DNA of 64,000 bases, taken from contig BLAL01000160.1 in NCBI GenBank assembly GCA_015698045.1, positions 744,001 to 808,000 on the forward strand, read 5' to 3'. Shown here piece by piece: positions 9,893-23,588 of this stretch. How positions within the stretch are numbered: position 1 is the first letter of the stretch; each line of letters opens with the position of its first letter. A program made the translations under genes and the position numbers. The notes below the pieces were generated by a model that had not been told where the DNA came from, made no database searches, and saw nothing but the letters and a program-made list of their open reading frames with translations. The DNA is from Rhizophagus clarus. Lineage: Eukaryota > Glomeromycota > Glomeromycetes > Glomerales > Glomeraceae.

Positions 9893-12800
9893 AAAGGGAT
9901 TACTAAGACGTGTACTATGCTCCACCCTACAAAATTACATTGATACCTACAAGCTTATTAAAAAGTAAACGCCTATGCTCCAGTGCATAGCATCATGCTG
10001 CTCCAATGGAAGTGCCCAAAATTAAGGAAGAGTATATAATAAAATGAGCATGGGTGAGAAAAGAAAGTGAGAAAGGGTACTGAAAGAAAAGTAAGTGCGG
10101 AAGAGTAAGAGGAAACAAAAGAAAAGCTAAAGAAGATAGAAAGAGAAGGAAAGTAGAGGGAAGGCACCACTAGCAATATTGTAGAGTTGCTTTTTTTTTA
10201 TTACGGGAAATAGTTCGTATTTCGCACCGTTAGGTACGGTCATAGCATACGATTCTTAACTAGTTACTCTATATTTTCTATCTTGTACTGCCGAACTACT
10301 ACTCTAAATAATATAAAATAAACAAATAACACACAGGAAAGAGAGAAATGAAATGATTACATTAGTTGTATAAAAATTGTCATAGACAAATAAATTTTGT
10401 GTGATCGTAATATTTATATATATCAATAAAATTATTAGTTGGAGTTTGCATTATCGTTGCTGTAAATCTAGTAAAAGGAACACCAGTTTATAAAATGTTT
10501 GCTGAGTCTGTAGAGTCCAGGGATCCGGAATTTTTTTTTCAATTTGGTGAAAATTCCTTTCGATTTTATCGATTTTGGCCAGAATTAAACTTCGGGAATT
10601 CTGACCGGAATTAAAAAAATCACGTGCTCATTCTAAATCATTTAAATAACTTCGCACCCAGTGCGCTATCTAATTAACCTCCGCGTAGTTGGTTAGTTTA
10701 TTGGATAGTGAACCGGTAGACTTATGTCTTTTATTCCTCATGTATTTGTAACCTGTATAATTCTCCACTTAGTTTATTTTAGGTTACCGAGGTTTATAAA
10801 AAATGAATGAGTAATCTGGTAATTCCAAGTAAAATTTTTTTGAACCAATAATATTCTCTATCATGTGATATTGTGATATGGTCGCATATACGTTAATGAG
10901 AAAAATTTTTAATTTACAACGCAATGTAATGCATTAAATGCAAAAGATTTCAATTTCTTTTGAAAAAATTGCTTCCAAAAATTTTACGGGTCTCTGGTAG
11001 AGCCATGATTAATTTTCGCTTCCCGTGTAGCACATTAAATATATTCTTTTTTTTTTGACTAGATATTATAAAATATAAGAACATATTATCGCTTATCATA
11101 TTGAAATTCAAATGACTAATCATTTGTCATTTTTTTTTTTAGATTCGACTAATAATATAATTACTAATAACATGTGACTAGGGAAGATTTTCGTACGCGA
11201 AAAAAACTTTGTAATATTTTATCATCGTGAAAAAATAATAAACGATGTGAACAATATATGACAAATATTAACTCACATTTAATAAATTGTATTAACTAAT
11301 TTTTAATAATACTTTTATATACGAATTGACAAAGTATTACAAAATTATAATATCTTGACTAATAAAAAAAATATATCGCGTAATAATGATCAACTAAATG
11401 TAAAATGAACACTGTACGGCAAATATTAATACATTAATTAATTGTATACATACTAATTTATAATATTGTGGCATAATTATATGTGCAAAATTATAATATC
11501 TTGACTAATAAAAGTATACTTAATAATTTATACATATTATTATTTAGCTTTTATATATTTTTACAATATTGCGCATTGATGTGTCAGTCCGAGTCATATA
11601 ATTTTTTGTATTTAAGTTCCCTAATTTCTTTTGCTTTTTTACAAATAATTTACAAATAATTTACAAATATCTTCTTTCATAAATATCTAAATCTTTTATT
11701 TTTTTTTTCTTATTTTTTTTATTTCATAATGAGTACAACAACAAGTGAGAACACAACAACAAGTGAAAGCTATATTGGAGATGAAGGTAAGAAAATTGTG
11801 CAATATTTGTCAGAAGTTCAATCAGCTTCTAACCAACCTTTTTGATTACTATTAGCTCTTGTTACTTACATAAAAGAATCAAAAACTTGGTCTTACCTTA
11901 GATTTTTGGATCTTAATCAAGATATCATTATTTCTTCACTAGCTTCACTAGTTAATTCTTCATTAACATTGGTCAAGTGGAAAAGCTTTAATATGATTTG
12001 GTACAAACGCTTTTTAAATGCAGCCAAGGAATTATTAGAACCAAATACTTTTGTTGAAATAAAGAAAAAGGTGTGTTTGTTTTTTATTTTGCAAAGTTAG
12101 GGTAACTCCTAATACTGGTCGTAGTCACTGAGGAGAATTACTGTTTTGACAAATTTGGGAACCACCCCAAGATCTCATCTCAGGTGTCCTAACTTTGTCG
12201 CTGATAAAGTCTGCTAATTCTGGAGGAGGAATTGGCTATGTACCTTCTTTAATCACTAAATAAAAAATTCAACACACTATTAATCTCTTGTTTAACTCAT
12301 ATAACAGATAGATGCAGAATATTCTCGTTATCAAAAACTATTGCAAACATTCTGGAAAAAAGTTATTAAAGAATATGAAAAAAAAGATTTAGAAGAAATA
12401 CAAGAAGTTTATACTAAAGAAGATAAAGAAAGTTTAATACCTACTGATACTACTATTACATCTTTTCCAAAAGAAGCACAAGATATTCAAACTATTAAAG
12501 AATATGAAAAAGAAAATTTAGTACCTATTGTTACTTCTGTTACAAAAGAAACTGCTGATACTACTGTTATATCTTTTTCAAAAGAAACACAAGTTACAGA
12601 TTTTTCTATCAAGCTTATTGATTTCTGTTGTAATATACTTCATGAACTTGAGAATACATCTGATGCTCATCTATTTTTTAAATATGTTGAAAAAAATGTT
12701 ACAGATAAGATTGTAAAATACCCAATGGATTTATTTACTATAAATTCAAAATTAAAGAATAATGAATACACAAGATTAGAGGAATTTGAGGAAGATATTC

Positions 12801-13767
12801 GTTTAATATTTTGCAATTGCTATACATATAATGATGTTGAAAGTGAGATATATTGTTTAGGTAAAGTATTAGAATCTGTTTTTAATAAAAAATGGAATGA
12901 AAACCTTATTTTTCAAGGTAAACAAACAAGAAAACTAAAAAGGGTTAGAGATAGTAATGATGTTGATACTGATAGTTTATATACAGATAATTCATTTAAA
13001 AAACAAATCCAAATTTTAGAACAAAATAAGGATAAATTAGTATATAGACAGTTTATTAATGATGGTCTTCTTGCTGCATCAGCATATGAAAATCTTGTTA
13101 CAGGTAATATTATACCTTTTATAAAAATTTTAAAAACATTTTTACTAACAAGATCACAGATATCTTTATCTTCTGCGGATGAACCTGTTCTACAGGCAAT
13201 TGTTGAAAGCCTTTTGCCATTAAAATATCGTATTCCAGAACTTTCATTAATAATGGATGGTAAAAAACAAAAAGGATCTGGTCGTTTTGGCTATTCAGAT
13301 ATTTTTATATTAAAAGAGATAGATACTCATAATAATAGTAACATTAGTTTAGAATTAAAATATATTCTTTAGTTGGTTTAATGAAAAATCAAAAAAATAA
13401 GTTTGGTTCAAATGATTTAGAAAATTTAGATAGAATTCTTGAAAAAGAAGATGAAGAATCCTTATTAAAAAGGGTATATACTTATTGGTCAAAAGAACAT
13501 CAAGAAACAAAACAAATAACTTTAGGTGAAATATTGAATAATGGAATAAATCAATTAAGATCATATATGGATGTAATCTCAAAAGGAAAGCCTGTTGATT
13601 ATTATAGTTCAGGAGTATTTGATAAACGTATTAAAATAACCAAATCAAATCCTAATAAACTAAAAGGATTTGTTGTTTTAGTGGTTGGCTTTCGTCGTAT
13701 CATATGGAGACCTGTCGAAGAGGTAATATCTAACTATATATATGATAAGATTTAAACATCCAATTTC
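9893..13767 (+). repeat. Left arm of large inverted duplication
   Basis: Matches 32816-29093 in reverse orientation. Shared landmarks in order: AAAGGGATTACTAAG at the outer end, GTACTATGCTCCACCCTAC, AAAAAGTAAACGCCTATGC, GTTGGAGTTTGCATTATCG, CAGGGATCC, GCGTAGTTGG, then the complete bromodomain-nuclease gene, ending at AAACATCCAATT. The arms differ by many substitutions and indels, so the duplication is old or the arms come from two related loci. No clear target duplication or terminal repeat was found at the arm ends. Confidence 0.85.
11729..13755 (+). pseudogene. Frameshifted bromodomain / PD-(D/E)XK nuclease gene (left copy)
   Basis: Exons 11729-11786, 11856-12070 and 12308 onward, all with GT-AG introns and kept phase. 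The start is MSTTTSENTTTSES. The bromodomain (HLFFKYVEKN... KYPMDLFTINSKLK... FCNCYTYND) is intact, and the nuclease core FGYSDIFIL...LELKY is present. Immediately after ELKYI the frame ends at a stop (13370-13372); compared with the right copy one T is missing from the TATATTTCTTT tract at about 13361-13370. The remainder continues in the next frame from 13381 to 13755. The break falls in a short T run, so a sequencing indel is possible; otherwise the protein is truncated just after the ExK motif and likely inactive. Confidence 0.75.
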
Positions 13768-15600
13768 CCTATAAAAAAAATCGTACAGATTATATCATGT
13801 TTTTGTATGACCGCGTACGGATTATGTCCAAAATGAGCTCAATATTGTATGATAACTATACAAGATATAAATATCTAGGAATTATTAGATGTATAATAAT
13901 AGTATGAAAATGGACAACATTATAATCCATCTAATAATTATGCGGTATTTGTGTATAATAATTGCAATTTATCCAACAATTATACAATTTTTGTAAAACA
14001 AGGAATAAATAAAAATACATATTATTATCTGTTATACATATTTTATCCAATAAATATGCTTAGCAAGATGGGATCCAAAAAAAATATTTGATAATTTAAA
14101 TGAGAAAAGAAATTGTTTTTCAAAAAAAGGGATAGAATAAAATTTTGTTTTTCAAGTGGAAATATTAAGAAAAACGTTAATTGCAATCTAAGAGTTCTTG
14201 GACTGGTAATGATTCAACTACCATAATACCATTGGAATTCTTAAATTGATAATATAGTTATCGAGTTCTTTGATAGCAGATCGTGTATTTTTATTTCATG
14301 GCTGCAATTATAACTTCTATACAGTACATACGTACCTTAACATAGATAGAAAAGTCTCATATTTATAACTTCACGTGCATCATTGCATCACGTGACACAA
14401 TATTAAATAATTGTAGCCGCAGTTTGATGATCGTCCACAATTTTTCTCTCGTTCTTTTCTTTTCTCTTGTTCATTTTCTTATCCCTCGCTCTCTTTTCTT
14501 TTAATGGGTTCTGGTATATCAAATTCCATCCCATTATATCCTCCAAAAATTTCTACGAAATGATGCAACATTAAATTCATTCTACCAATCTATGAAGCAA
14601 AAAGAGGATTAAATCATTTAAATTTAAATCTGCTGGTTTTCGATACTAGATTTAAGTTTAATATTATCCTATAAAAAATGTTTGTCACGATAAATATTCG
14701 CCAATTTTCTGAACATTCACACTTTATTATACAATATTTGTTACAATTTGATACAAGATGCGGAGATTGATAAAACAATATCATGATACTGTATATGTCC
14801 AATAAATGTCAGTAAGTGTTCGGAACGGGTCGACTTCCGGACAAAAACCGAACAGTTTTTGGACAATATTTTTACAGGATAGGAACAATATGAAATTACG
14901 AATAAATTTTGTGGCAGAATATCTTTATATTAAGAAATTTGTAGAATCAACATCATAAAATTGATTAATGCTTAATGGATAATGTGTAATGACTTATCAA
15001 TCAATCCCATTTAGTTGGATTACCAAACTTCAATTTCACCAGTTAGGTTTTAATGTAAAAATGTAAAAGTTTCAGTTTGATACTTAACTAAATATTCTTG
15101 AATGAATATTTTGTCTCCAATTTTATCTTTAATTATGTTCATTGTTTGCAATGTGGAACAAGAATATTGCGTTTTATAATATTTACAAATTTTCTTTGGT
15201 ATACACAATCAGTATATTGGAATTATGTTTACTAATCTAATTCCGTAACTTAATAAAGAACAAAATATCTGTTGGTGAATATCAATGTACAGAAAGGAAA
15301 GAAAGAGAAATTTTCCATAACATTGTCTTGGATTAATAGGATATTAATAAGCAGAAAAAATTAAAAAATGTTAAAATTGGGATTTGACATATATCTTGTG
15401 TTCAAAAATTCATGAAACTATTCAACAATTATTGGACGTATATATATAATATATACATATAGGATAAAACTGAAATAAAAAAAAAACAAATGTGATAAAT
15501 TTATTGGTTGGAAGATACTGTATATCAGCAATTTATTATTCTAAGAAAGCAAATTAGTATTTTAAAAAATAAAATGATTTGAATTCAAATATCAGTCTTA
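13768..15600. other. Intergenic DNA with one dispersed repeat
   Basis: No gene supported. CACGTG words at about 14373 and 14391. The block 14499-14544 recurs inverted at 24572-24616. The rest is AT-rich without recognised content. Confidence 0.5.
14499..14544 (+). repeat. 46-bp dispersed repeat, copy A
   Basis: Contains TTTTAATGGGTTCTGGTATA and ends ATTATATCCTCC; nearly identical to the reverse complement of 24572-24616 apart from one C insertion. No coding potential; could be a shared regulatory site or the end of a mobile element. Confidence 0.7.
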
Positions 15601-15640
15601 TAAAATTTGAAATACTTCACATTCTTCTACAATAAAGTTA

Positions 15641-17078
15641 TTAAAGATAACTAATCGGTTTTTCATAAAAATTTGTCTTGGTATAACTAGTACCAATACC
15701 CCATACAATAAGATCTGTACCAAATGATGGACCATAATCAGAACTATTAAAAACAGCTCTATTTTCATTTGCTACACGACTTAGGATGTAATCTCCAATA
15801 CTATTATCAAAAGAGAATATAAAACTATCTTTAGTGGTCATAAAACTATCATTAGATTTCCATTCAAGTGGATTATATCCTCCAAGAATTTCACTACTGC
15901 CTCCCACTTTAATAATTGTTACAGTACGAGGTTTATTATCGCAATTTTTATGAAAATTTCTAGAATTAAATCCATCTCGAGATCCGCGAAATAACAATTT
16001 GAACTCATATGAAGAAGTTAACATGTCAGTAATTTCTAATCTATCAATCCATTTGGAGATTAATTCAGCATGTTGAAATGTAATAATTTTTGAATTAATA
16101 TTTTTTGAATCAATTTTTCTAGGTATACGAGGTTTTGATTTGTCACTTGGTTTGCTATTAGGATCCGAAAGACTTATAAAAGCTTTCAGTAAATCTTTTA
16201 TATAATTCTTTTGGTAAAATTTGTTCATAAGGTAATATTTTGTCTAAGAATTCTTTAGAAGTTAAATTATAGAATCTAATAAATGGAATACACTGTTGTA
16301 AAGTATTCTTTAAAGTATTAAAATAATCATCTGAATAATTTTTGACATCAGACGGAAGTTCAGGATTTTGAGCAATTCCCCATTTAAGTACATGATGCCA
16401 AACTTGAACTTCACTTATTTGAAGGTTATCATTTTGAATTACAGAGATCAAAAGTTTTTCCGGAATCGAAGAAAAATTTATTGAATTAAATATCTTATTT
16501 GGTTTACTGATCATTAAGTCAGTACAATATTTTTGAAGTTCTAAAAAAGAATCATTTTCAAAGCTTACTCGATATATCAAATTAAAATTTCGTTCCATCC
16601 AATTTGTTTTATTTTTAACCAAAAAGGATTGTGAATAAGTAACTAATTCCTGAAGACCAAGTTCATTTGCAGACACTAAAACTTTAATTATATCCGAATT
16701 ATCAAATTCATTCAAAGAAACTTTTCCGCCATAAATATATCTAAAATATAAATATTCGTGAAATTAAAGAAAAATATAGTAGTACTAAAAAGTAACAATT
16801 ATTACAATTATTTGTTAAACTTTATCTTACCTTAAAATTATTTGAAAAGTTTCGGGTGAAATATTTGGTAATTTAATATGTGTTAAAGTTCTATCATTTT
16901 TCTTATTATTAATTGATAAGATTCTTTTCAAATAAGAAGAACGATAATGTAAAATAACCATATGTGCACGAAATATTGTTACGTAAGGATCATTACCAAC
17001 TTCGATAGTAATATCATAATATTCTTCATCATTTAAAATTTCTAGCAAATTTTGTGATAACTTTGACAAAAATTCCAT
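15641..17078 (-). pseudogene. BTB-BACK-TLDc protein gene with one frameshift
   Basis: Exon 1 is 17078-16831 and exon 2 is 16740-15641, with a 90-bp GT-AG intron. Residues of about 5-110 form a BTB domain (DEEYYDITIEVGNDPYVTIF, FRAHMVILHYRSSYLKRIL, then YIYGGKV), followed by a BACK-like helical region to about 230 and a TLDc domain from about 290 to the end (AELISKWIDRLE, LLFRGSRDGF, then NENRAVFNSSDYGPSFGTDL). This is one of the most expanded families in glomeromycote fungi; BTB usually contacts Cullin-3 and TLDc is linked to oxidative stress and V-ATPase regulation. The frame breaks near 16196-16199: PKELYK must switch to DLLKAF across a run of four A (minus strand), which has one base too many. 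Start chosen at MEFLSKL because the BTB family begins just there; an upstream ATG at 17156 is less likely. Confidence 0.8.
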
Positions 17079-20000
17079 TATGAAAGAATGAAGAAAAAAA
17101 AAAATGAAATTTGGGAATGGGTTAATCTTATATATTTGTTGTACTTTGTACAACATTAAGATGGGTTTTGTTTAACCAAATTCTGCAAAAATGATTTTCA
17201 TTTATATTACCGGATACTGCAGTGTGGAATTAAAAAATTGAATCATTAAAAATTGGATCTAAAATCAAATTATAATTAATTGCGCCAAAATTAACCTCGA
17301 ATTGAATGAATTTCTATTAATTATAAGCTATTTTTGAAATAAATAAAATAAAATAAGCCAATATTCATTAAACAAAAAATAATAATCCAATAATGATTTA
17401 TCATGCTTTTACCAATATTAAACGCATAAACTTTGTGTCGCAGTTTAAGTCCGATTTGTATCTTTTAATAAAGGTATTGTAGTAGATCGCTCGGTAATCA
17501 GTTTTCTCTCGTTCGTAAGAGTTTTAGATGCATCATTGGAAACTTGTTCATTTTAAGCTTTTTTCTAATATATTTTTGTAACTCGAAGGTCCAATAGTCA
17601 GTAGCGTATGTTACGCGTGATATGATCGATGATTAGCAGCATTAGTAAAAATTTGCAAGATCATAAAAAAAAAATTCCAAGCTGTAATTTGTAAACGATC
17701 AAAAAAATAAACTTGTCTAATAGTGTAGCAAGTAGAATACAAGCCTTTTTTATTAAATTTGTTAGATTTATACTATTTTATTAATAATTCTTATGTTACT
17801 TTATTGCTAAATGGAAAGGTATTGAAAAATGTTTTTATCATGCATAATTTATATCAACAAAAATAACGTTACGGCAGTGGGAAAATAAACGATCATGTGA
17901 ACGATTAAAAACTAATGTGATAAGATAACTTTCGGACGTTAAAAGAAATCACAGTAAGAAGGATTTAAAAAAATAAAACTTCATGAAAAGTTCAGAAAAC
18001 AATTAAATATTTACCTCTCCCTAGAGCGAGCTTCTTAGTCATTAAACATGATTTAGCCATATTGGCTACAAGTATTGAAGTTTGATACTTGCATAATTTA
18101 GTCTAACACGTTCTTTATTATGTCAATTGTTAAGAGACAGTGAGCGCAACATACCTTATAGATTTTTGTTTTTTTTTTTTACTTAAAAAAAGATTAATAA
18201 TACAGATGCTGGATAAGTATGTTTGATTATTATGTGTTTGGAATTTAGGATGGAAGAGATAGCATTTCTTTCCCATTACGTGTTATAATTATTATTTACG
18301 CGATTAATAAGTAATCAGACATTGTATCGTTTTAGTATGTCAATTTACGTTTAATTTCAGTATTTTATAGCTAAATAGGACTTTATAGTATTTGTGACAA
18401 CAAAAAATTGTGTAAGTCGAATCGCTATGCTACAAGTCGTATATAACCTTCAATAGCGGTGGATTTATTTTTTGGTTAATTTATTCAAATCAACAATTAG
18501 AAATTTTGTTACAGTATACCTTCTTATAATGTATTATAAATTTTTAATTACATGTTCCAAGGATCACTGGAAAAATTTCATCAAATACTCTTTATTTGTC
18601 GAAATTTATAGAAATATTAAGGGCGAAGGTTAATCGATTATATCACCCAAGTACTAAATCAAATGATAGTAAATCATTTCCTTAAATATTACTTCAGTAC
18701 ACGATATCACCAAAGATCCGAAAGATACGATATTAGTAAATATTTTGGACATCATCTTTTGCGTCCATATCAATATTATAGCCCACTCATTCATATCTCC
18801 TACATCATACACGATCAAACGTAAACCAAAAATACAGATGTTAGACGTAATTATTAGATCTTTCGTTAATGGCCTTTTATTAATAATTGGAATTTTCTCT
18901 TTATACAAATGGTATAATTAGCAATATACTAACATGTATAAACGAATGTTTGTTTCTTCATTGGTTATTGAACGAAATAATTCAAACAAATATTTCAATA
19001 AAATGTTAGTTATATACAAAGCAGATATAAATGTAATGGGAAAGTTTTACGTTTGTAAATAAAAAATTTAATTTGGATAAGTTGCTTTATCACATGATCA
19101 GCTGCGGCACCTCGCAATTAAAAGTGTGGAATCATGTAATATTAACTACGACATATGTTTGATGCTTCCTCCCTTGCTCTTCACTAGTATTTCGAGAATG
19201 CCACTAAATGCTTTATACGCTACATCGCTCCATTCATGATAATATATAAGTTTTCAGTACCTGTTAAATTATTATAATTCTCTTTTAAAACCTTAGACGA
19301 TTCAACAATACAGTAGCGCTAGCACAAACGGATTTAATGAATTGTATTAGGGAATTGGAATCACTGTTAAATCGAATGTACTCATTAGTAATTAATCGGT
19401 TTATTTTTTATATTAAAATAATATAAAGTTGCACTTTTACGTTATTTATTATATTAAAAAACATCTATTTTTACATAGTTTCGCATTTTAATTTTAAAAA
19501 TATATCGAAATTGCTATATTATTATAAGTTTACGCTTTGATTGACTCGAGTCAATTGAATTTGTCACCCATCCGATTAATTTCGTTCCGTTTTTAATTTC
19601 CTTTTACTTTTTATTTTTGAAGGCGAAATTTTGTGCAACATTAAATAAACAAAATGAATAATAATGATGAAAATGCAAAATTAAAAATAGTTTTTTTTTT
19701 GTACAAACTGTTAAAAATATATATGCAATATAATTATGTTGTTTCATTCTATAACCATTACAACCATTATAACCATTATCTCATTCATAAAAACGCTTTA
19801 GCGATATTTAGTATAGCTCAGTCTAGATCTTTCCTTTTTTAGAAATACTTGTATGTAAATCATCAATTTGATGACATATTTCACGCATATGGTGATATTG
19901 TGATATTAATATCTGATATGCATATATCTGTAATAGCATGTGGAAAAATTCAGTTATAATCTTTGATTTGAAAATAACAAAAAAAATATTGCGAATTGCG

Positions 20001-20814
20001 AATTTATTGTTTATTGAAATAATAATAATCATAATTTAATGATTTTACTTCAGAAGCGAGCAATGTTACATTTATTTTATTATTGCACAGTCTTTCATTT
20101 AAAAATCAAAAGAGCAAGTCACTTTGCATCATGTGGAATAAAAGAAGACTGTTTGTGTGAATATTTAGGCGTCAAAGGCACGATAATGTGTGCAGCAGAT
20201 CGATCTTCCTGATTTAGACGATCAACTATTTGTCAAAATATTATTGTTAAAAGAGGATTGACATCTTGTAATAACATAGTTATGGTATGTAGAATCGTTA
20301 CTATATCATGCTTTAAAGGGAAGACTTTTACTATAATTTCGTAGGTAATGTGCATAAGACGTTTCATATTTCAATTATAGTTTTATAAATTTCCTTATTT
20401 ACGTTCATTTTTAAATAAAATCTTATTTTTTTTTATTGAGGTTATGAAAAGAGTGCGTTCGTGATAATCAAACTCCGTGGGAAAATCTTTTGTTTTTTAA
20501 TATTGTTGAACAACGGTAAACATTTCTGCCGAATTTATTGCTAATTTTGGTTAATTCTGGCTGAAATTTACTTTTCATTGGTAAATTGTCATTGCTATAT
20601 TTTTCGTGTCATCTGTTAAACTTCCCGATCCCCCCGATGATAAGTTTAAGTTTTTATCTCTTAAATATTACTATATTAGTTCGATTCAAAGACAACGAAG
20701 ATAACCGGTTTTTTTTTATATTTATTGGAACATTACTCAACGAAAATGTCCTTTGTCTTTTTTTTGGACCTAATTCCCATTTTTAATTTTTTTCTTTTTT
20801 TTTAAAAAAAAAAA
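17079..20814. other. Long gene-free intergenic region
   Basis: About 3.7 kb with no convincing gene. A TATATA-like word at about 17125 may serve the BTB-TLDc gene. ACCATTATA-type microsatellite at about 19754-19780. Short open frames (for example 18654-18908 minus, 20586-20786 plus) have no recognisable protein features. Confidence 0.5.
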
Positions 20815-22493
20815 ATGACACAATTAATTTTTTACTTAACTTTGTTCCTATCTTATATTGCATTTTCGAGTGCATATAATTACTCCTCTTATGCTCCTCC
20901 TTCTGTAGTCTTGAATGATAGATATTTTGTTGAGGTTGAGCAAGAAATTCGTGTTGGTTTTAGATTGTATGATGCTTCATCGGTCAAAAAAGATTCAAAA
21001 GTGATTAAATATCAAAATTTACAATATACTACAAATACGCCAGATGTTAAATTCCCTAGAGTAGTTGGCAATAATAATAAATTATACTTTTTTGGCGTGA
21101 ACGGAAATGATGATGTTTTTGAAACGACTATAATGTTCTCATTCGATATTAATGAAAAAGTCTGGAATGAATTAAAAGATGTTAATATGCCATCGCATCT
21201 AGATCCAAACCAGGAAGAGAATTTCGTCGGTCCTGATAGTAATGGAAACGCTTATTTATTTTATAACGATTATAATGTTATGGTTTCTTTTAATACTGAA
21301 ACTTTGGAATGGAATGAATATACTATTCAATCCTTCGTTCCAACCGGTTATTCTTATTATACTTGGTATACTGCCACAATATTACCCGATGGAACTATTG
21401 CTTACATCGGAGGTAATTTTTTTTTTTTTACATTTATTTAAATGCTTTAAATAATAAAATCATAATAATAAATTCCTTTATCTTTTTTTTGTTTATAGGA
21501 CAATTTACTAGTGGAACGGCGGGTTCCATTGATGCTCCAATGAATCAGGTATAATGGCTAAAATCTATTCGATATTTTTTAAGATAAATATTCATCCTTT
21601 ATTATCTTTTTAGGTTTACATTTACGATACAAATACTCATGTTTGGGCCGCTAAGGTAATTTTTGTTTCTTCTCATAAACATCATCACCATCATCACCAT
21701 CATCACCATCATCATCATAACAAGTGAATATTTTTACAGTCTACCATTGGAAATCCTCCCGGACCAAGAAATAGTCATTCGGCCAGCTTAAGTAATTTAC
21801 AATTTTTTATCGTAATTAATTTTCCCTTAGATTTAAATTAATTAATTAATTTATGATAAAATTTATTATATAGCATCGGATGGTAGAATAATCGTTTATG
21901 GAGGCGTGGACGCAAACAATAATCCAGCTAATCCGTCATTAGCTGTATTAGACATTAATAAATTTGAGTGGTCTACACCTAACGTTAATAATCCAATTGG
22001 ATCAATATACTTGGCTCCTTCCGTAATAATTAACGATCTTATGTTTTTATACGTTGGTAATTATCAAAACCAATTTTTACATTAAAAATTATTGTTATGA
22101 ATCAGAATATAACTTAAAAAATATATATATATATATTTCTTTTTTCATTCTTTAGGAATTAATGTTACCACGCCAGTTTACAACGCTTTTAATAAAGTAT
22201 ATATGCTCGATACATCAACTTATACTTGGAGTAGTTTAGATCCTGTAGCAACCAATACCGATGATAATATTTACAATAGTGGTAATAACCAATTAACTGG
22301 AGGAAATGATGGTACCGCTAATAGGAATGATCTTACCATGACATTAATTATTATTTTAATCGTAATTGGTTCTATACTTGTCGTGGCGATACTTGGTGTT
22401 ACATTTTATAAATTGTATCAATCAAGACGTCCCCGTCAAATTAGTCCAAAAATAATTGATAATCCCCAACAATCAGCTCAAAGTAAAGTATAA
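20815..22493 (+). CDS. Secreted/membrane-anchored kelch-repeat protein (six exons)
   Basis: Exons 20815-21412, 21499-21548, 21614-21655, 21740-21791, 21874-22056 and 22156-22493; every intron is GT-AG and phases add up to 420 codons. Residues 1-20 (MTQLIFYLTLFLSYIAFSSA) are a signal peptide. Residues 45-340 are kelch/galactose-oxidase-like blades, with motifs PRVVGNNNKLYFFG, MFSFDINEKVWNEL, DGTIAYIGG, PPGPRNSHSA, DGRIIVYGGVD and VYMLDTSTYTWSS. Residues of about 368-390 (MTLIIILIVIGSILVVAILG) are a membrane span followed by a basic tail (KLYQSRRPR), giving an outside-facing propeller anchored in the plasma membrane. This architecture is a large lineage-specific family in these fungi; ligands unknown. 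Intron 3 contains a CATCAC microsatellite. No lesion seen. Confidence 0.88.
21676..21720 (+). repeat. CATCAC microsatellite in kelch intron 3
   Basis: About seven imperfect ATCATC/CATCAC units within the intron at 21656-21739. Confidence 0.85.
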
Positions 22494-23003
22494 AAATATC
22501 TATTAGCAAATAGGTTTCTTCTACGATGATTCTTTTTAGTTGTTTTTAAATGTATATACTGTATTCTATATATAACATTTGAAGTTGTATCGTATTATAT
22601 TATATTAAGTGTATGAAATATTGTAATAAATATTGTTAAATATTGTAATTTGGGTTTTATTAATTGATTTTGTCTAAGTTCAACTTGATGACCAATTAAA
22701 TAAATTGAATCCAGCATCAAATACTATATACTACTGCAGATGTACTACTGCAGATTTTCTAATTGCAACCTACATCAAATGCAGAATAACTTTCGAGAAT
22801 TTGGTGGTTGATAAACAACTATTTCATATACAGAAACAATAAGTCGATTATTTGTTTCCGAAACTATTAAACCGAACCGATTTCATGATTAACCATTGCT
22901 TACAAAACAAATTCATGCATAATTTTAGTACTTTTTCTTTCTTATGGTTTTGCAAACTTTTAATAAGCTACTAACCATCGACTTTGACGACGTCTAGATT
23001 TTA
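22494..23003. other. Kelch 3' flank, no gene
   Basis: Short direct repeat of ACTACTGCAGAT at about 22731-22755; otherwise nothing recognised. Confidence 0.5.
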
Positions 23004-23011
23004 CATCTTGG

Positions 23012-23580
23012 TAAAGATGGTCATCGGTCCTAGAAGACCGCGGTCCTACGGTCCTACATCTTAAAAAGACGGACCGGTCCGTCTTGGTGTAGGACTGCGG
23101 TCTTTCGGTCCTGTATCGCATACAATAAGACCGTCGGTCTTTTTAAGGACCGCAGTCTTTTCAGGACCGATCGGTCTTTCCCTTTTTTACAAATAAAAAA
23201 CTTTTCCTTTTTTTCCTTTATTTTTTAAAAAAAAATGATTGCAAATAAATTACCAAATTTCAAGGTGCATAAATATATGTAACTTAAACTATTTTAAATT
23301 AATAAATTAGGGTATTTTTTTCGAAAAAATATAGGCGTATAAGTGGAGAAAAATGATTATCATTATTTTATTTGTTTGTGATTTCAAAATCAGTCGGTCT
23401 TTATATTTTTTTATAAAGATCTTTATTAAATTAATAGTTATATTTAATATAAAAATCGCGGTCCTCGAGACCGGTCCTACTGCGCCACAAGCAAATGAAA
23501 GACCGCGGTCCGGTCCTACAAGTCCTGGGACCGGCCGGTCCAGGACCGAGTAGGACCGGTAGGACCGATGACCATCCTTA
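23012..23580. mobile_element. hAT-type MITE rich in GGACCG/CGGTCC words
   Basis: 569 bp. The ends are inverted repeats: left TAAAGATGGTCATCGGTCCT, right (reversed) TAAGGATGGTCATCGGTCCT. It is bounded by a perfect 8-bp direct repeat CATCTTGG (23004-23011 and 23581-23588). An 8-bp duplication plus a TAARG start fits the hAT superfamily (YARNG ends). Both subterminal regions are packed with GGTCC/GGACC words, unlike the AT-rich surroundings, resembling subterminal transposase-binding repeats. No transposase is encoded; the 66-codon frame inside is not meaningful. Confidence 0.88.
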
Positions 23581-23588
23581 CATCTTGG

